DNA from: Actinomycetes bacterium
Lineage (GTDB): Bacteria; Actinomycetota; Actinomycetes; Actinomycetales; Cellulomonadaceae
Direction: 5' to 3'
Assembly: GCA_023401045.1 (NCBI GenBank)
Contig: JAEXEM010000230.1
Span: forward strand, 1 to 5,573
Length of the DNA stretch: 5,573 nt
The notes under the pieces: model-generated
Databases searched by the model: none
What the model saw: the letters and a program-made list of their open reading frames with translations, nothing else
What the model was told of the DNA's origin: nothing
Position numbers and translations under genes: made by a program
Shown here: piece by piece, positions 1 to 5,468 of the stretch
How positions within the stretch are numbered: the first letter of the stretch is position 1
Layout of the letters: every line of letters begins with the position of its first letter

Positions 1-1387
1 CGTCAAGGGGGCGCCGGAGGCGGTCCTCGACCTCACCGACGCCGTCGTCACCGCCGACGGTGCGTCACGGCCGATGACGGCCGACGACCGGGACGCGGTC
101 GTCGTCGCCGTCCGTGCCGCCGCCGACCGGGGGCTGCGGCTGCTCGCGGTGGCGCGTCGGGACGCCCCCGGCAACGTGCCGACCACCCGCCAGGAGGCCG
201 AGCGCGGCCTCGTGCTGCTCGGGGTCGCCGCGCTGCTCGACCCGCCGCGCCCCGAGGTCGCCCAGGCGGTCGCGCGGTGCCACAGCGCAGGCATCCGGCT
301 CGTCGTCGTCACCGGTGACCACGCCCGCACCGCCGCGGAGGTCGCCCGCCAGGTCGGCATCGCACGTGACGGCACGAAGGTCCTCACCGGTGCCGAGCTC
401 GAGGCGATGAGCGAGCCGCAGCTCGACAGGCTGCTCGCCGAGAACCGCGAGCTCGTGCTCGCGCGCAGCTCGCCCGAGGTCAAGCTGCGCATCGCCGACG
501 CGCTGCGCGCCGAGGGCAACGTCGTCGCGATGACCGGCGACGGCGTGAACGACGCCCCTGCGCTGCGTCGCGCGGACATCGGTGTGGCGATGGGAGTCGC
601 GGGCACCGACGTCGCGCGTGAGGCCGCCACGATGGTCCTCACGGACGACAACTTCGCGACCGTCGTCACCGCCGTCGAGGCCGGGCGCCGGGTCTACGAC
701 AACGTCCGCAAGTTCATCGTCTACATCTTCGCCCACGCGACCCCGGAGGTCGTGCCGTTCCTGCTGTTCGCGCTCTCCGGCGGCGCGGTGCCGCTGCCGC
801 TCACCGTGCCGCTGCTGCTCGCGATCGACCTCGGCACCGAGACCCTGCCGGCGCTCGCGCTCGGGCGGGAGCCGGCCGAGCCCGGGCTCATGGACCGCCC
901 GCCGCGGCGCCGGCGCGACAACGTCATCTCCGGGACCATGCTCGCGCGGGCGTGGGGTCTGCTCGGAGGGGTGACGGCGACGCTCGTCGTCACCGGGTTC
1001 CTGCTCGTGCTGCTGCACGGCGGCTGGCAGCCCGGTGACGACGTCGGCCCGGGCAGCCCGCTGCACCACGTGTGGCAGCAGGCCACGACGATGACGTTCC
1101 TCGGGATCGTCGCCTGCCAGGTGGGAACCGGCTTCGCGTGCCGCACGCAGTACGCCTCGCTGCACGCGATCGGCCCGTGGACGAACCACCTGCTGCTGTG
1201 GGGCATCGCGTTCGAGCTCGTCTTCGCCGCCGCGATCGTCGGCGTCCCGCTGCTGCAGGACGTGTTCGGCACGGCCGTCCCGCCGCCGCAGCTGCTCGCC
1301 CTGCTCCTCGTGCTCCCCGTCGTCGTGTGGGGTGTCGACGAGCTGTGGCGGTGGTGGCGGCGGACCCGGCGCCCGGAGCACGCCTGA
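1..1387 (+). CDS. P-type (P2-like) cation-transporting ATPase, C-terminal half (5' truncated by the window edge)
   Basis: Integral membrane ion pump that couples ATP hydrolysis to cation transport; the ion cannot be named. The frame is open from base 2, and 461 residues are visible of a family that usually has about 850-900. The start, actuator domain, M1-M4 and the DKTG phosphorylation loop lie upstream. Visible parts in order: the nucleotide-domain KGAPE motif (residues 2-6), DPPRPEV (from 80), TGDH (104-107), the hinge motif TGDGVNDAP (178-186), then six hydrophobic segments matching M5-M10 (about 238-260, 265-286, 303-328, 362-382, 394-415, 425-445). M5 carries a PEVVPF motif and M6 [14 protein letters not shown], a pattern I know from Na,K-ATPase-like (P2) pumps and common in actinobacterial pumps. 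The protein ends in an Arg/Trp-rich cytoplasmic tail. Ion-site positions differ from Na,K-ATPase (see findings). The gene converges with the CPBP gene. Family call is secure; substrate and subtype are not. Confidence 0.96.
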   Translation, partial: VKGAPEAVLDLTDAVVTADGASRPMTADDRDAVVVAVRAAADRGLRLLAVARRDAPGNVPTTRQEAERGLVLLGVAALLDPPRPEVAQAVARCHSAGIRLVVVTGDHARTAAEVARQVGIARDGTKVLTGAELEAMSEPQLDRLLAENRELVLARSSPEVKLRIADALRAEGNVVAMTGDGVNDAPALRRADIGVAMGVAGTDVAREAATMVLTDDNFATVVTAVEAGRRVYDNVRKFIVYIFAHATPEVVPFLLFALSGGAVPLPLTVPLLLAIDLGTETLPALALGREPAEPGLMDRPPRRRRDNVISGTMLARAWGLLGGVTATLVVTGFLLVLLHGGWQPGDDVGPGSPLHHVWQQATTMTFLGIVACQVGTGFACRTQYASLHAIGPWTNHLLLWGIAFELVFAAAIVGVPLLQDVFGTAVPPPQLLALLLVLPVVVWGVDELWRWWRRTRRPEHA

Positions 1388-1435
1388 GACGTCACGGCGG
1401 GGAGGGGCGGGCGGCGGCGCGACGGGCCCGGGGCG
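1388..1435. other. Convergent intergenic gap between ATPase and CPBP protease genes
   Basis: These 48 G/C-rich bases separate the two converging stop codons. I looked for an intrinsic terminator and found only a 4-base GACG/CGTC pairing with mismatched interior and no T-run on either strand. If transcription ends here it is probably factor-dependent or uses a structure I cannot recognise. Confidence 0.6.
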
Positions 1436-2191
1436 TCAGCCGCGGCGGCGGACGGCACGGAGCACCCCGGCGAGGACGAGCCAGGCCACCGCCGTCAGCC
1501 CGGCCGCCCACCACGGGTCGAGCCCCGCCCCGGCGCCCGGGCAGAGCGCCCACGCCGTGTTGTACGAGGCGTGCGCGAGCGTCGCCGGCCACATGAGGGC
1601 GCCGCTCGCGAGCGCCAGGCGGACGAGCAGCACCCGGAACGCCACCGTGAAGACGCACTGCCCGGCGACCCACGACACGGTGCCGCCGCCCTGCACCCAG
1701 GGCACGACGTGCCACAGGGCCCAGAAGACGCCGATCCCCGCACCGACGGCCAGCGGCCCCGCGAGCGGCGTCGCGCGCGGCAGGACGAACGCCGAGTACC
1801 CCGCCTCCTCGAGCACGGCGCCGGTGAGGAAGACGGCCGCGACACCCGCCGCGGCGACGGGCCCCGGCCCGTCGCCCACCGCCGCGCCCCGCGTGCTCAT
1901 GACGACGACCGCCGGCATGAGCGCCACGCCGAGCACCCATGCCCACGCCGGTGCGCGGACCTGCCGCAGCGCCGCGAGCCAGGCCCCGAGCCCGCCGTCC
2001 CACCGGCCGACGACGACGGCTGCCACCGTCGGGCACACGACCATGAGGGCCGCGGCAGGGACCGCCGCGCGCGTGAGCGGGGACAGGTCGCCGAGGAGCG
2101 GGCCGAGGGCGGTGAAGACCGCACCGAGGCCGGCCGTCAGCAGGGCGAAGCGCAGCAGCGACGCAGCGGGCCGCGCGCGGCCCTCCCGCAC
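1436..2191 (-). CDS. CPBP-family (Abi/CAAX-protease-like) intramembrane metalloprotease
   Basis: A 251-residue, strongly hydrophobic protein with about six to eight membrane segments. It fits the CPBP family (PF02517), glutamic-type intramembrane proteases related to eukaryotic Rce1. The three family motifs are visible in order: EE at residues 128-129, His161 in FWALWH (156-161), and HASYN (His207, Asn211). In the first motif the usual EExxxR arginine is serine (EEAGYS, Ser133); I recall Ser/Thr variants in other CPBP members, so activity may be kept. Start: GTG at 2191, 20 bases after the stop of the preceding gene. Its upstream sequence has only a poor Shine-Dalgarno match, and the first hydrophobic stretch begins near residue 12. 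It probably shares a transcript with the DUF4274-like gene. Known members act in prenyl-protein processing, bacteriocin self-immunity or regulated proteolysis; the substrate here is unknown. Confidence 0.88.
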   Translation of the reverse strand: MREGRARPAASLLRFALLTAGLGAVFTALGPLLGDLSPLTRAAVPAAALMVVCPTVAAVVVGRWDGGLGAWLAALRQVRAPAWAWVLGVALMPAVVVMSTRGAAVGDGPGPVAAAGVAAVFLTGAVLEEAGYSAFVLPRATPLAGPLAVGAGIGVFWALWHVVPWVQGGGTVSWVAGQCVFTVAFRVLLVRLALASGALMWPATLAHASYNTAWALCPGAGAGLDPWWAAGLTAVAWLVLAGVLRAVRRRG

Positions 2192-2211
2192 CCGCCGAGC
2201 CTGCAGCGTGC

Positions 2212-2727
2212 TCAGCCCGCGGCGAGCGCCGAGTAGCGCAGGTGCACGTCGAGCGGCATGCCGTCCTCGGTGCCCGCGTCGTCGACGAGCTCACCGGGCA
2301 CGGCACGCAGCATGACGTCGGGGACGGGGTAGGGCTCCGGGTCGTCCCCCTCGCCCTCGGTCCAGTCGATCTCGTCGTCGTCGGCCGGGTCGAACGCGAT
2401 GCCGTGGTCGGCCCAGAAGCCGGCGGCGTACCGCTCCTCGATGGTCCGCAGCAGCTGCCACGTCGCGCGGTCGGGCTCCGGGACCTCGTCGGCCGACCCG
2501 TAGCGGCAGTAGTACCCGGCGCCGAGGATCCAGTAGGCGGCCAGCGCCGTCGCGCGGTCCGTCGTCGGGTCGTCGAGGACGTGCCGGACGAGCGCCTCGC
2601 CGGTGTCGTAGTTCGCCCGGCGGACGAACGTGTGCCGCTGCTGCGGGGTCGCGGCGGTGAGGAAGTCCCGGAGGAACTGCTCGGCCGCGTCGGGCTGCGT
2701 GGTGCCGTCGAGGCGCTCGGTGCTCAC
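2212..2727 (-). CDS. DUF4274-like small acidic protein of unknown function
   Basis: A predicted soluble cytoplasmic protein of 171 residues with no signal peptide or membrane segment. The central part (about residues 38-106) has the pattern I associate with DUF4274: an Asn-Tyr-Asp-x-Gly near 39-43, a D-x-A-T-A-L-x-x-Y-W helix at 57-66, then a helix rich in aromatic and acidic residues. I assign the family from memory of its pattern, so treat it as tentative. A very acidic stretch follows (about 114-131, mostly Asp and Glu). The start is GTG at 2727; the same frame stays open further upstream, but that part is a shadow of the kinase gene and offers no ATG, GTG or TTG in the 45-base gap. No Shine-Dalgarno sequence precedes the start, while a -10-like element sits 7 bases away, so leaderless expression is plausible. 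It lies 46 bases after the kinase stop and 20 bases before the CPBP gene. Function unknown. Confidence 0.8.
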   Translation of the reverse strand: MSTERLDGTTQPDAAEQFLRDFLTAATPQQRHTFVRRANYDTGEALVRHVLDDPTTDRATALAAYWILGAGYYCRYGSADEVPEPDRATWQLLRTIEERYAAGFWADHGIAFDPADDDEIDWTEGEGDDPEPYPVPDVMLRAVPGELVDDAGTEDGMPLDVHLRYSALAAG

Positions 2728-2737
2728 GTCCGTGAGC
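2722..2737. repeat. Perfect 7-base inverted repeat over the start of the DUF4274-like gene
   Basis: GCTCACG, a 2-base spacer, then CGTGAGC. The repeat covers the GTG start codon (2725-2727) and half of the proposed -10 element, where an operator or an RNA hairpin hiding the start would have an effect. In DNA of this composition it could also arise by chance. Confidence 0.4.
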
Positions 2738-2740
2738 GTA
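2735..2740 (-). promoter_or_regulatory. Candidate -10 element for leaderless transcription of the DUF4274-like gene
   Basis: The minus strand reads TACGCT here, matching the actinobacterial TANNNT -10 consensus, in sequence where TA is rare. Its end is 7 bases before the GTG at 2727, so RNA would begin at or next to the start codon. No convincing -35 is present; CTGACC at 2777-2772 is 31 bases away, too far. Confidence 0.35.
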
Positions 2741-2742
2741 AC

Positions 2743-2773
2743 CCCGGTGCCTCGCGCCGACGCGACGACCGGG
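2743..2773 (-). terminator. Candidate stem-loop directly after the kinase stop codon (no U-tract)
   Basis: An outer 6-base stem pairs CCCGGT (2743-2748) with ACCGGG (2768-2773). Inside it CGCG (2753-2756) pairs with CGCG (2761-2764) around a 4-base loop, with a small internal loop between the two stems. The structure starts immediately after the kinase TGA (2776-2774). Lack of a T-run makes this a weak terminator call; it could instead stabilise the 3' end or be chance pairing in GC-rich DNA. Confidence 0.3.
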
Positions 2774-3691
2774 TCAGCCGCGGCGACGGAACGGCGCGAG
2801 TGTCGTGCGGATCGTCTCGGCCGCGCCCCAGTCCGGCTCGAACTGGGCGACGACCGCGAGGTGCTGGCGCAGCTGGACGATCGGCATGCGTTCGCGCCAT
2901 CCCGCGTCGAGGCCGGTGAGCTCGGCGTACACGTCGAAGAAGCGGGCGGCCTGCGGCGGTGGTGCGGTGGTCCACATGTGCGCGAGGTCGACGGCGGCCC
3001 ACGTGTACGACACCGCGGGGTCGATGAGGGCGGGGGAGCCGTCGGCCGTGGCGAGGACGTTCCCCGCCCACAGGTCGCCGTGCGTGAGGCACGCGGGTGC
3101 GGTCGGCAGCAGCTCGGGGAGCCGGGTGCACAGCCGCTCGAGCGCGTCGCGGTCCGCCGCGTCGAGAGCCGCCTGCACACGGGGTTCGTCGAGCCAGCGC
3201 AGCAGCCGGTGGTGCGCGAAGAACTCGTGGCCGTCGTCGTGCCACGTGTTGACCTGGCGGCGGCGGCCCAGCCAGCCGTCCTGGTGCCAGCCGAACCGGT
3301 CGTGCGTCGTCGTCGTGTGCAGGCGTGCGACGGCGTGCGCGCAGCGCTCCCAGAACGCCTCGTCGGCCGGCTGCGGGTGCACCGCCTCGAGGACGAGCAG
3401 GTCGCGCGTGACGAGCAGGGCCGCCGGTGTCGCGACGCCCCCGAGGGTGCGCAACGTCGTCAGCCCCTCCGCCTCGACGGCGAAGACGTCGTCGGCGGGG
3501 GCGTCGTCGAACGCCTTGACGAAGACCGTCGTGCCGTCGCCGCGACGGGCCAGGCCGGCGGTCGCCGCCTGCCCTCCGGGGGCCGGTGCCACCGCGACGA
3601 CGTCGGTCATCCCGGCGGCATGCAGCCGGTCGAGCAGCAGGGACCCCGGTCCCGGCGTCGACGTGCCCTCGGGGACGGCCGGCGCGCTCAC
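2774..3691 (-). CDS. Fructosamine/ketosamine-3-kinase family protein
   Basis: A 305-residue cytoplasmic kinase of the fructosamine kinase family (PF03881), with the aminoglycoside-phosphotransferase-like fold; length is normal. Known members phosphorylate C3 of sugars attached to amines by glycation, which makes the adduct fall off. Visible features: a Gly-rich nucleotide loop near 39-46, the ATP-binding lysine in VFVK (Lys59), Glu73 in the next helix, FGWHQDGWLG (133-142) and QVNTW (146-150), the catalytic HGDLWAGN (204-211, Asp206) and the metal-binding IDP (223-225, Asp224), then VDLAHM (234-239). Where family members usually read Y-G-H-R-E after DPAV, this one reads SYTWAA, so the Gly and Glu are missing. 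Start: GTG at 3691, overlapping the peptidase stop as GTGA, with AGGTG (3701-3697) 5 bases before it. Translation is probably coupled. The true substrate is uncertain. Confidence 0.92.
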   Translation of the reverse strand: MSAPAVPEGTSTPGPGSLLLDRLHAAGMTDVVAVAPAPGGQAATAGLARRGDGTTVFVKAFDDAPADDVFAVEAEGLTTLRTLGGVATPAALLVTRDLLVLEAVHPQPADEAFWERCAHAVARLHTTTTHDRFGWHQDGWLGRRRQVNTWHDDGHEFFAHHRLLRWLDEPRVQAALDAADRDALERLCTRLPELLPTAPACLTHGDLWAGNVLATADGSPALIDPAVSYTWAAVDLAHMWTTAPPPQAARFFDVYAELTGLDAGWRERMPIVQLRQHLAVVAQFEPDWGAAETIRTTLAPFRRRG

Positions 3692-4710
3692 CGCAGCACC
3701 TGGGTGATCGTCGAGCCGTCCGCGTCGTGGCGGACCGTCGCGAGGGCGCCGTTGACGAGGGCGAGGTGCGGCGGCACGTGCCCGCACTCGACGTCCACGA
3801 GCACCGGGACCCCGAGGTCGCCGACCGCGTGCCGGACGGCGTCGTGCTGCGTCCACCCGGGCAGGTCGGCGCCGCGCGTGCGCCCGACGAGCACCGCGGT
3901 CGCGGCGTCGAACCAGCCCGCGTACCGCAGCCCGAGCAGGCGGCGCGTCGTGTCCGCGGCGTTCGACTCCGCGCACTCGAGGTAGACGACGAGGCCCTCC
4001 GGGGCGTGCGTCGCGGCGAAGCCCGGGACGTCGCCGAACGGCGTTCCCGCGAGGTGCGCGACCGTCTCGAGGCAGCCGCCGACGAGGCGTCCCGTGACCT
4101 CGACCGGACCGTCCGCGTCGAGGCGCGTCCACGACCCGGCGGTGTCGAGCGTGAGGACGTCGGACTCGGGGTGACGCTCCCAGTCGTCGTACCCCTGCGC
4201 GCGGTAGCGCCCGGGGGAGCGCTGCTCGACGGTGCCGCCGGGCGGGGTGCGGACGACGTCGAGCCAGCGCGCGACCCCGGGCGGCGGGGCGTACGGGGTG
4301 TCGAGGAGGTTCTGGCCGTGGAGCGTCGCGACACCGGTGCGCAGCGTGAGGGGCAGCAGGAGCGTCGAGATGTCCGAGAACCCGACGAGCCACGTCGGGT
4401 CGGCGGCGAGCGCGTCCCAGTCGAGCCGGCCGAGCAGGTCGAGGGCGATCTCACCACCCCACGGCGGGACGACGGCGCGCACCTCGGGTTCGGTGAGCAG
4501 CCGCTGCAGCTCGGCGGCGCGGGCGTCGGCGGGGCCGCTGGCGATCCCGTCGCCCGACATGAGCTCGCCGACGGCCGTCCGGAACCCCGCGGCGCGGACC
4601 GCGGCGAGCGCGACCTCGAGCCGCGGGAGGAGCGCGGGGCCGACGCCCGCCGACGGGGACGTCACCGCGACGAGGTCGCCGTCGGCGAGCGGGCGGGGGT
4701 AGCGGATCAT
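3688..4710 (-). CDS. S66-family serine peptidase (LD-carboxypeptidase / MccF-like)
   Basis: A 340-residue protein with no signal peptide, so predicted cytoplasmic, matching peptidase family S66 (PF02016). Known members are LdcA, which trims the terminal D-Ala from recycled murein tetrapeptide, and MccF, which cleaves microcin C-type peptide-nucleotides and gives immunity. The Ser-Glu-His triad is visible: Ser112 in the nucleophile turn GFSDIS (110-115), Glu245 in VVYLE (241-245), and His311 in ECGHVPPH (308-315). The segment PPWGGEIALDLL (82-93), LRTGVATLHGQNLLDTPY (123-140) and the long insert of about 150-200 look more like the MccF-type branch than short LdcA, but this is my judgement by eye. 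Start: ATG at 4710, overlapping the stop of the upstream membrane-protein gene as ATGA, with no strong ribosome site of its own; it also overlaps the kinase start by 4 bases. Family is secure; substrate is open. Confidence 0.93.
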   Translation of the reverse strand: MIRYPRPLADGDLVAVTSPSAGVGPALLPRLEVALAAVRAAGFRTAVGELMSGDGIASGPADARAAELQRLLTEPEVRAVVPPWGGEIALDLLGRLDWDALAADPTWLVGFSDISTLLLPLTLRTGVATLHGQNLLDTPYAPPPGVARWLDVVRTPPGGTVEQRSPGRYRAQGYDDWERHPESDVLTLDTAGSWTRLDADGPVEVTGRLVGGCLETVAHLAGTPFGDVPGFAATHAPEGLVVYLECAESNAADTTRRLLGLRYAGWFDAATAVLVGRTRGADLPGWTQHDAVRHAVGDLGVPVLVDVECGHVPPHLALVNGALATVRHDADGSTITQVLR

Positions 4711-5366
4711 CCGGGCAGCGTGCCTGGTGCGGGCGGCGGCGAGGTCGGGGGCGCGCCGGGGTGCCGCGCGTCCTGCCGGTTCCAGCGGCGGGTGACCGAC
4801 AGCGCCACGAACCCGAGGACCGTGACGAGCACACCGAAGAACGCCGCGGCCGCACCCGCCCCGAGACGGAACGTCTGGGTCAGCCCGTCGTCGTCGGCGA
4901 GGGCGAACGCCTCGACGCCCTCGCCGGTGCACCTCAGGTGGTCGACCTCCATCCAGCCCGTGCCACGGGAGGTCGTGCGCACGGGGCGGTACTCGAGGTC
5001 GGTGACGGTGTCCCGCACGACGGGCCGGTAGCCCTCGACGGGGACCGGCTCGAGCACCCCCGACCGGTGCTCCCCGGTCGTGAACACCCGGGTCCGCCAC
5101 TCGCACGTCACCGTGTCCGGGTCCACGCCGGCGGGCCGCGCGAGCACGAGCACCTCGCCCGGGCCGACGTCGAGGCTGTCGCTGCCCGAGACCTTGACCG
5201 GCTCCTCGGGGGCGAACGGCTCGCTCGCGCGGACCGTCCCGCGCGGCTCGAACGGGCCGACGGCGGTGAGCAGCATGACGGCCATGCCGAGGAAGAACGG
5301 GCCGCCGAGCAGGCCGACGACCACCCACATGGCCACGACGGTGCGGAAGCGCGACCTCAGGTCCAC
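4707..5366 (-). CDS. Two-pass membrane protein with an extracytoplasmic domain, function unknown
   Basis: A 219-residue protein I do not recognise. Residues about 10-36 form a long hydrophobic segment after an Arg-rich start (RSRFR), and about 169-191 form a second one followed by TRRWNR. By the positive-inside rule both ends are cytoplasmic and residues 37-168 lie outside. That domain is predicted mostly beta-like and holds the protein's only two cysteines, Cys88 and Cys146, which could form a disulfide. The C-terminal tail (203-219) is rich in Pro. Overall shape resembles actinobacterial membrane proteins with a DUF3592-like layout, but I cannot support that family. Start: GTG at 5366, chosen because GGAGGTGA (5377-5370) precedes it at ideal distance. 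It is the first gene of the coupled operon and overlaps the S66 gene by 4 bases. Third-position GC bias and a fully open frame support it as real. Confidence 0.85.
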   Translation of the reverse strand: MDLRSRFRTVVAMWVVVGLLGGPFFLGMAVMLLTAVGPFEPRGTVRASEPFAPEEPVKVSGSDSLDVGPGEVLVLARPAGVDPDTVTCEWRTRVFTTGEHRSGVLEPVPVEGYRPVVRDTVTDLEYRPVRTTSRGTGWMEVDHLRCTGEGVEAFALADDDGLTQTFRLGAGAAAAFFGVLVTVLGFVALSVTRRWNRQDARHPGAPPTSPPPAPGTLPG

Positions 5367-5369
5367 CGG

Positions 5370-5377
5370 TCACCTCC
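5370..5377 (-). promoter_or_regulatory. Strong Shine-Dalgarno site of the two-pass membrane-protein gene
   Basis: The minus strand reads GGAGGTGA, a full 8-base complement of the 16S rRNA 3' tail. GGAGG ends 6 bases before the GTG at 5366. This settles the start and is the strongest ribosome site in the window; the two genes downstream may rely on ribosomes loaded here through coupling. Confidence 0.8.
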
Positions 5378-5462
5378 GCGTCGTGCCGTCGCCGGTCGCG
5401 GTCGGCGTCGGCGCTGTCCTCCGGTGCCGCCCGCCGGGTGGGGCGAACCGGGCACCCGCGGC

Positions 5463-5468
5463 AGCGTA
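5463..5468 (-). promoter_or_regulatory. Weak candidate -10 element for the membrane protein/S66/kinase operon
   Basis: The minus strand reads TACGCT, the only TANNNT match I found in the upstream region. It would give a leader of about 90 bases. Hexamers at 16-19 bases spacing do not resemble TTGACA; TCGACC (5495-5490) is closer in sequence but has a 21-base spacer. The hexamer is identical to the one proposed at 2740-2735. Confidence 0.25.

Noticed and set aside
65..1381. Long open frame antisense to the ATPase gene (438 codons)
   Set aside because: It lies wholly opposite a gene with clear P-type ATPase motifs. Its translation is Arg/Asp/Glu/Gly-rich without domains, as expected from an antisense frame in GC-rich DNA.
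1388..1435. Bidirectional intrinsic terminator in the convergent gap
   Set aside because: Only a 4-base stem with mismatches and no T-run on either strand.
1332..2315. Plus-strand open frame opposite the CPBP gene (327 codons)
   Set aside because: The product is dominated by Ala, Arg, Thr, Pro and Ser with no motif, while the minus strand encodes a membrane protease with conserved motifs.
2212..3180. Extended 322-codon version of the DUF4274-like gene
   Set aside because: The upstream part overlaps the kinase gene out of frame and reads as Arg/Ser/Pro-rich shadow sequence. GTG at 2727, between the genes, is the sensible start.
2774..4393. A 539-codon frame suggesting an N-terminal extension of the kinase
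   Set aside because: The N-terminal 234 residues are an Arg/Ala/Pro-rich shadow of the S66 gene. The GTG at 3691 has AGGTG before it and gives the normal family length.
3586..5031. Plus-strand open frame of 481 codons opposite the S66 and membrane-protein genes
   Set aside because: Low-complexity Arg/Val/Glu/Gly product with no domain; it crosses the junctions of genuine minus-strand genes.
3688..5373. A 561-codon frame suggesting an N-terminal extension of the S66 peptidase
   Set aside because: Residues before the ATG at 4710 are shadow of the membrane-protein gene; the remaining 340 residues match the family length.
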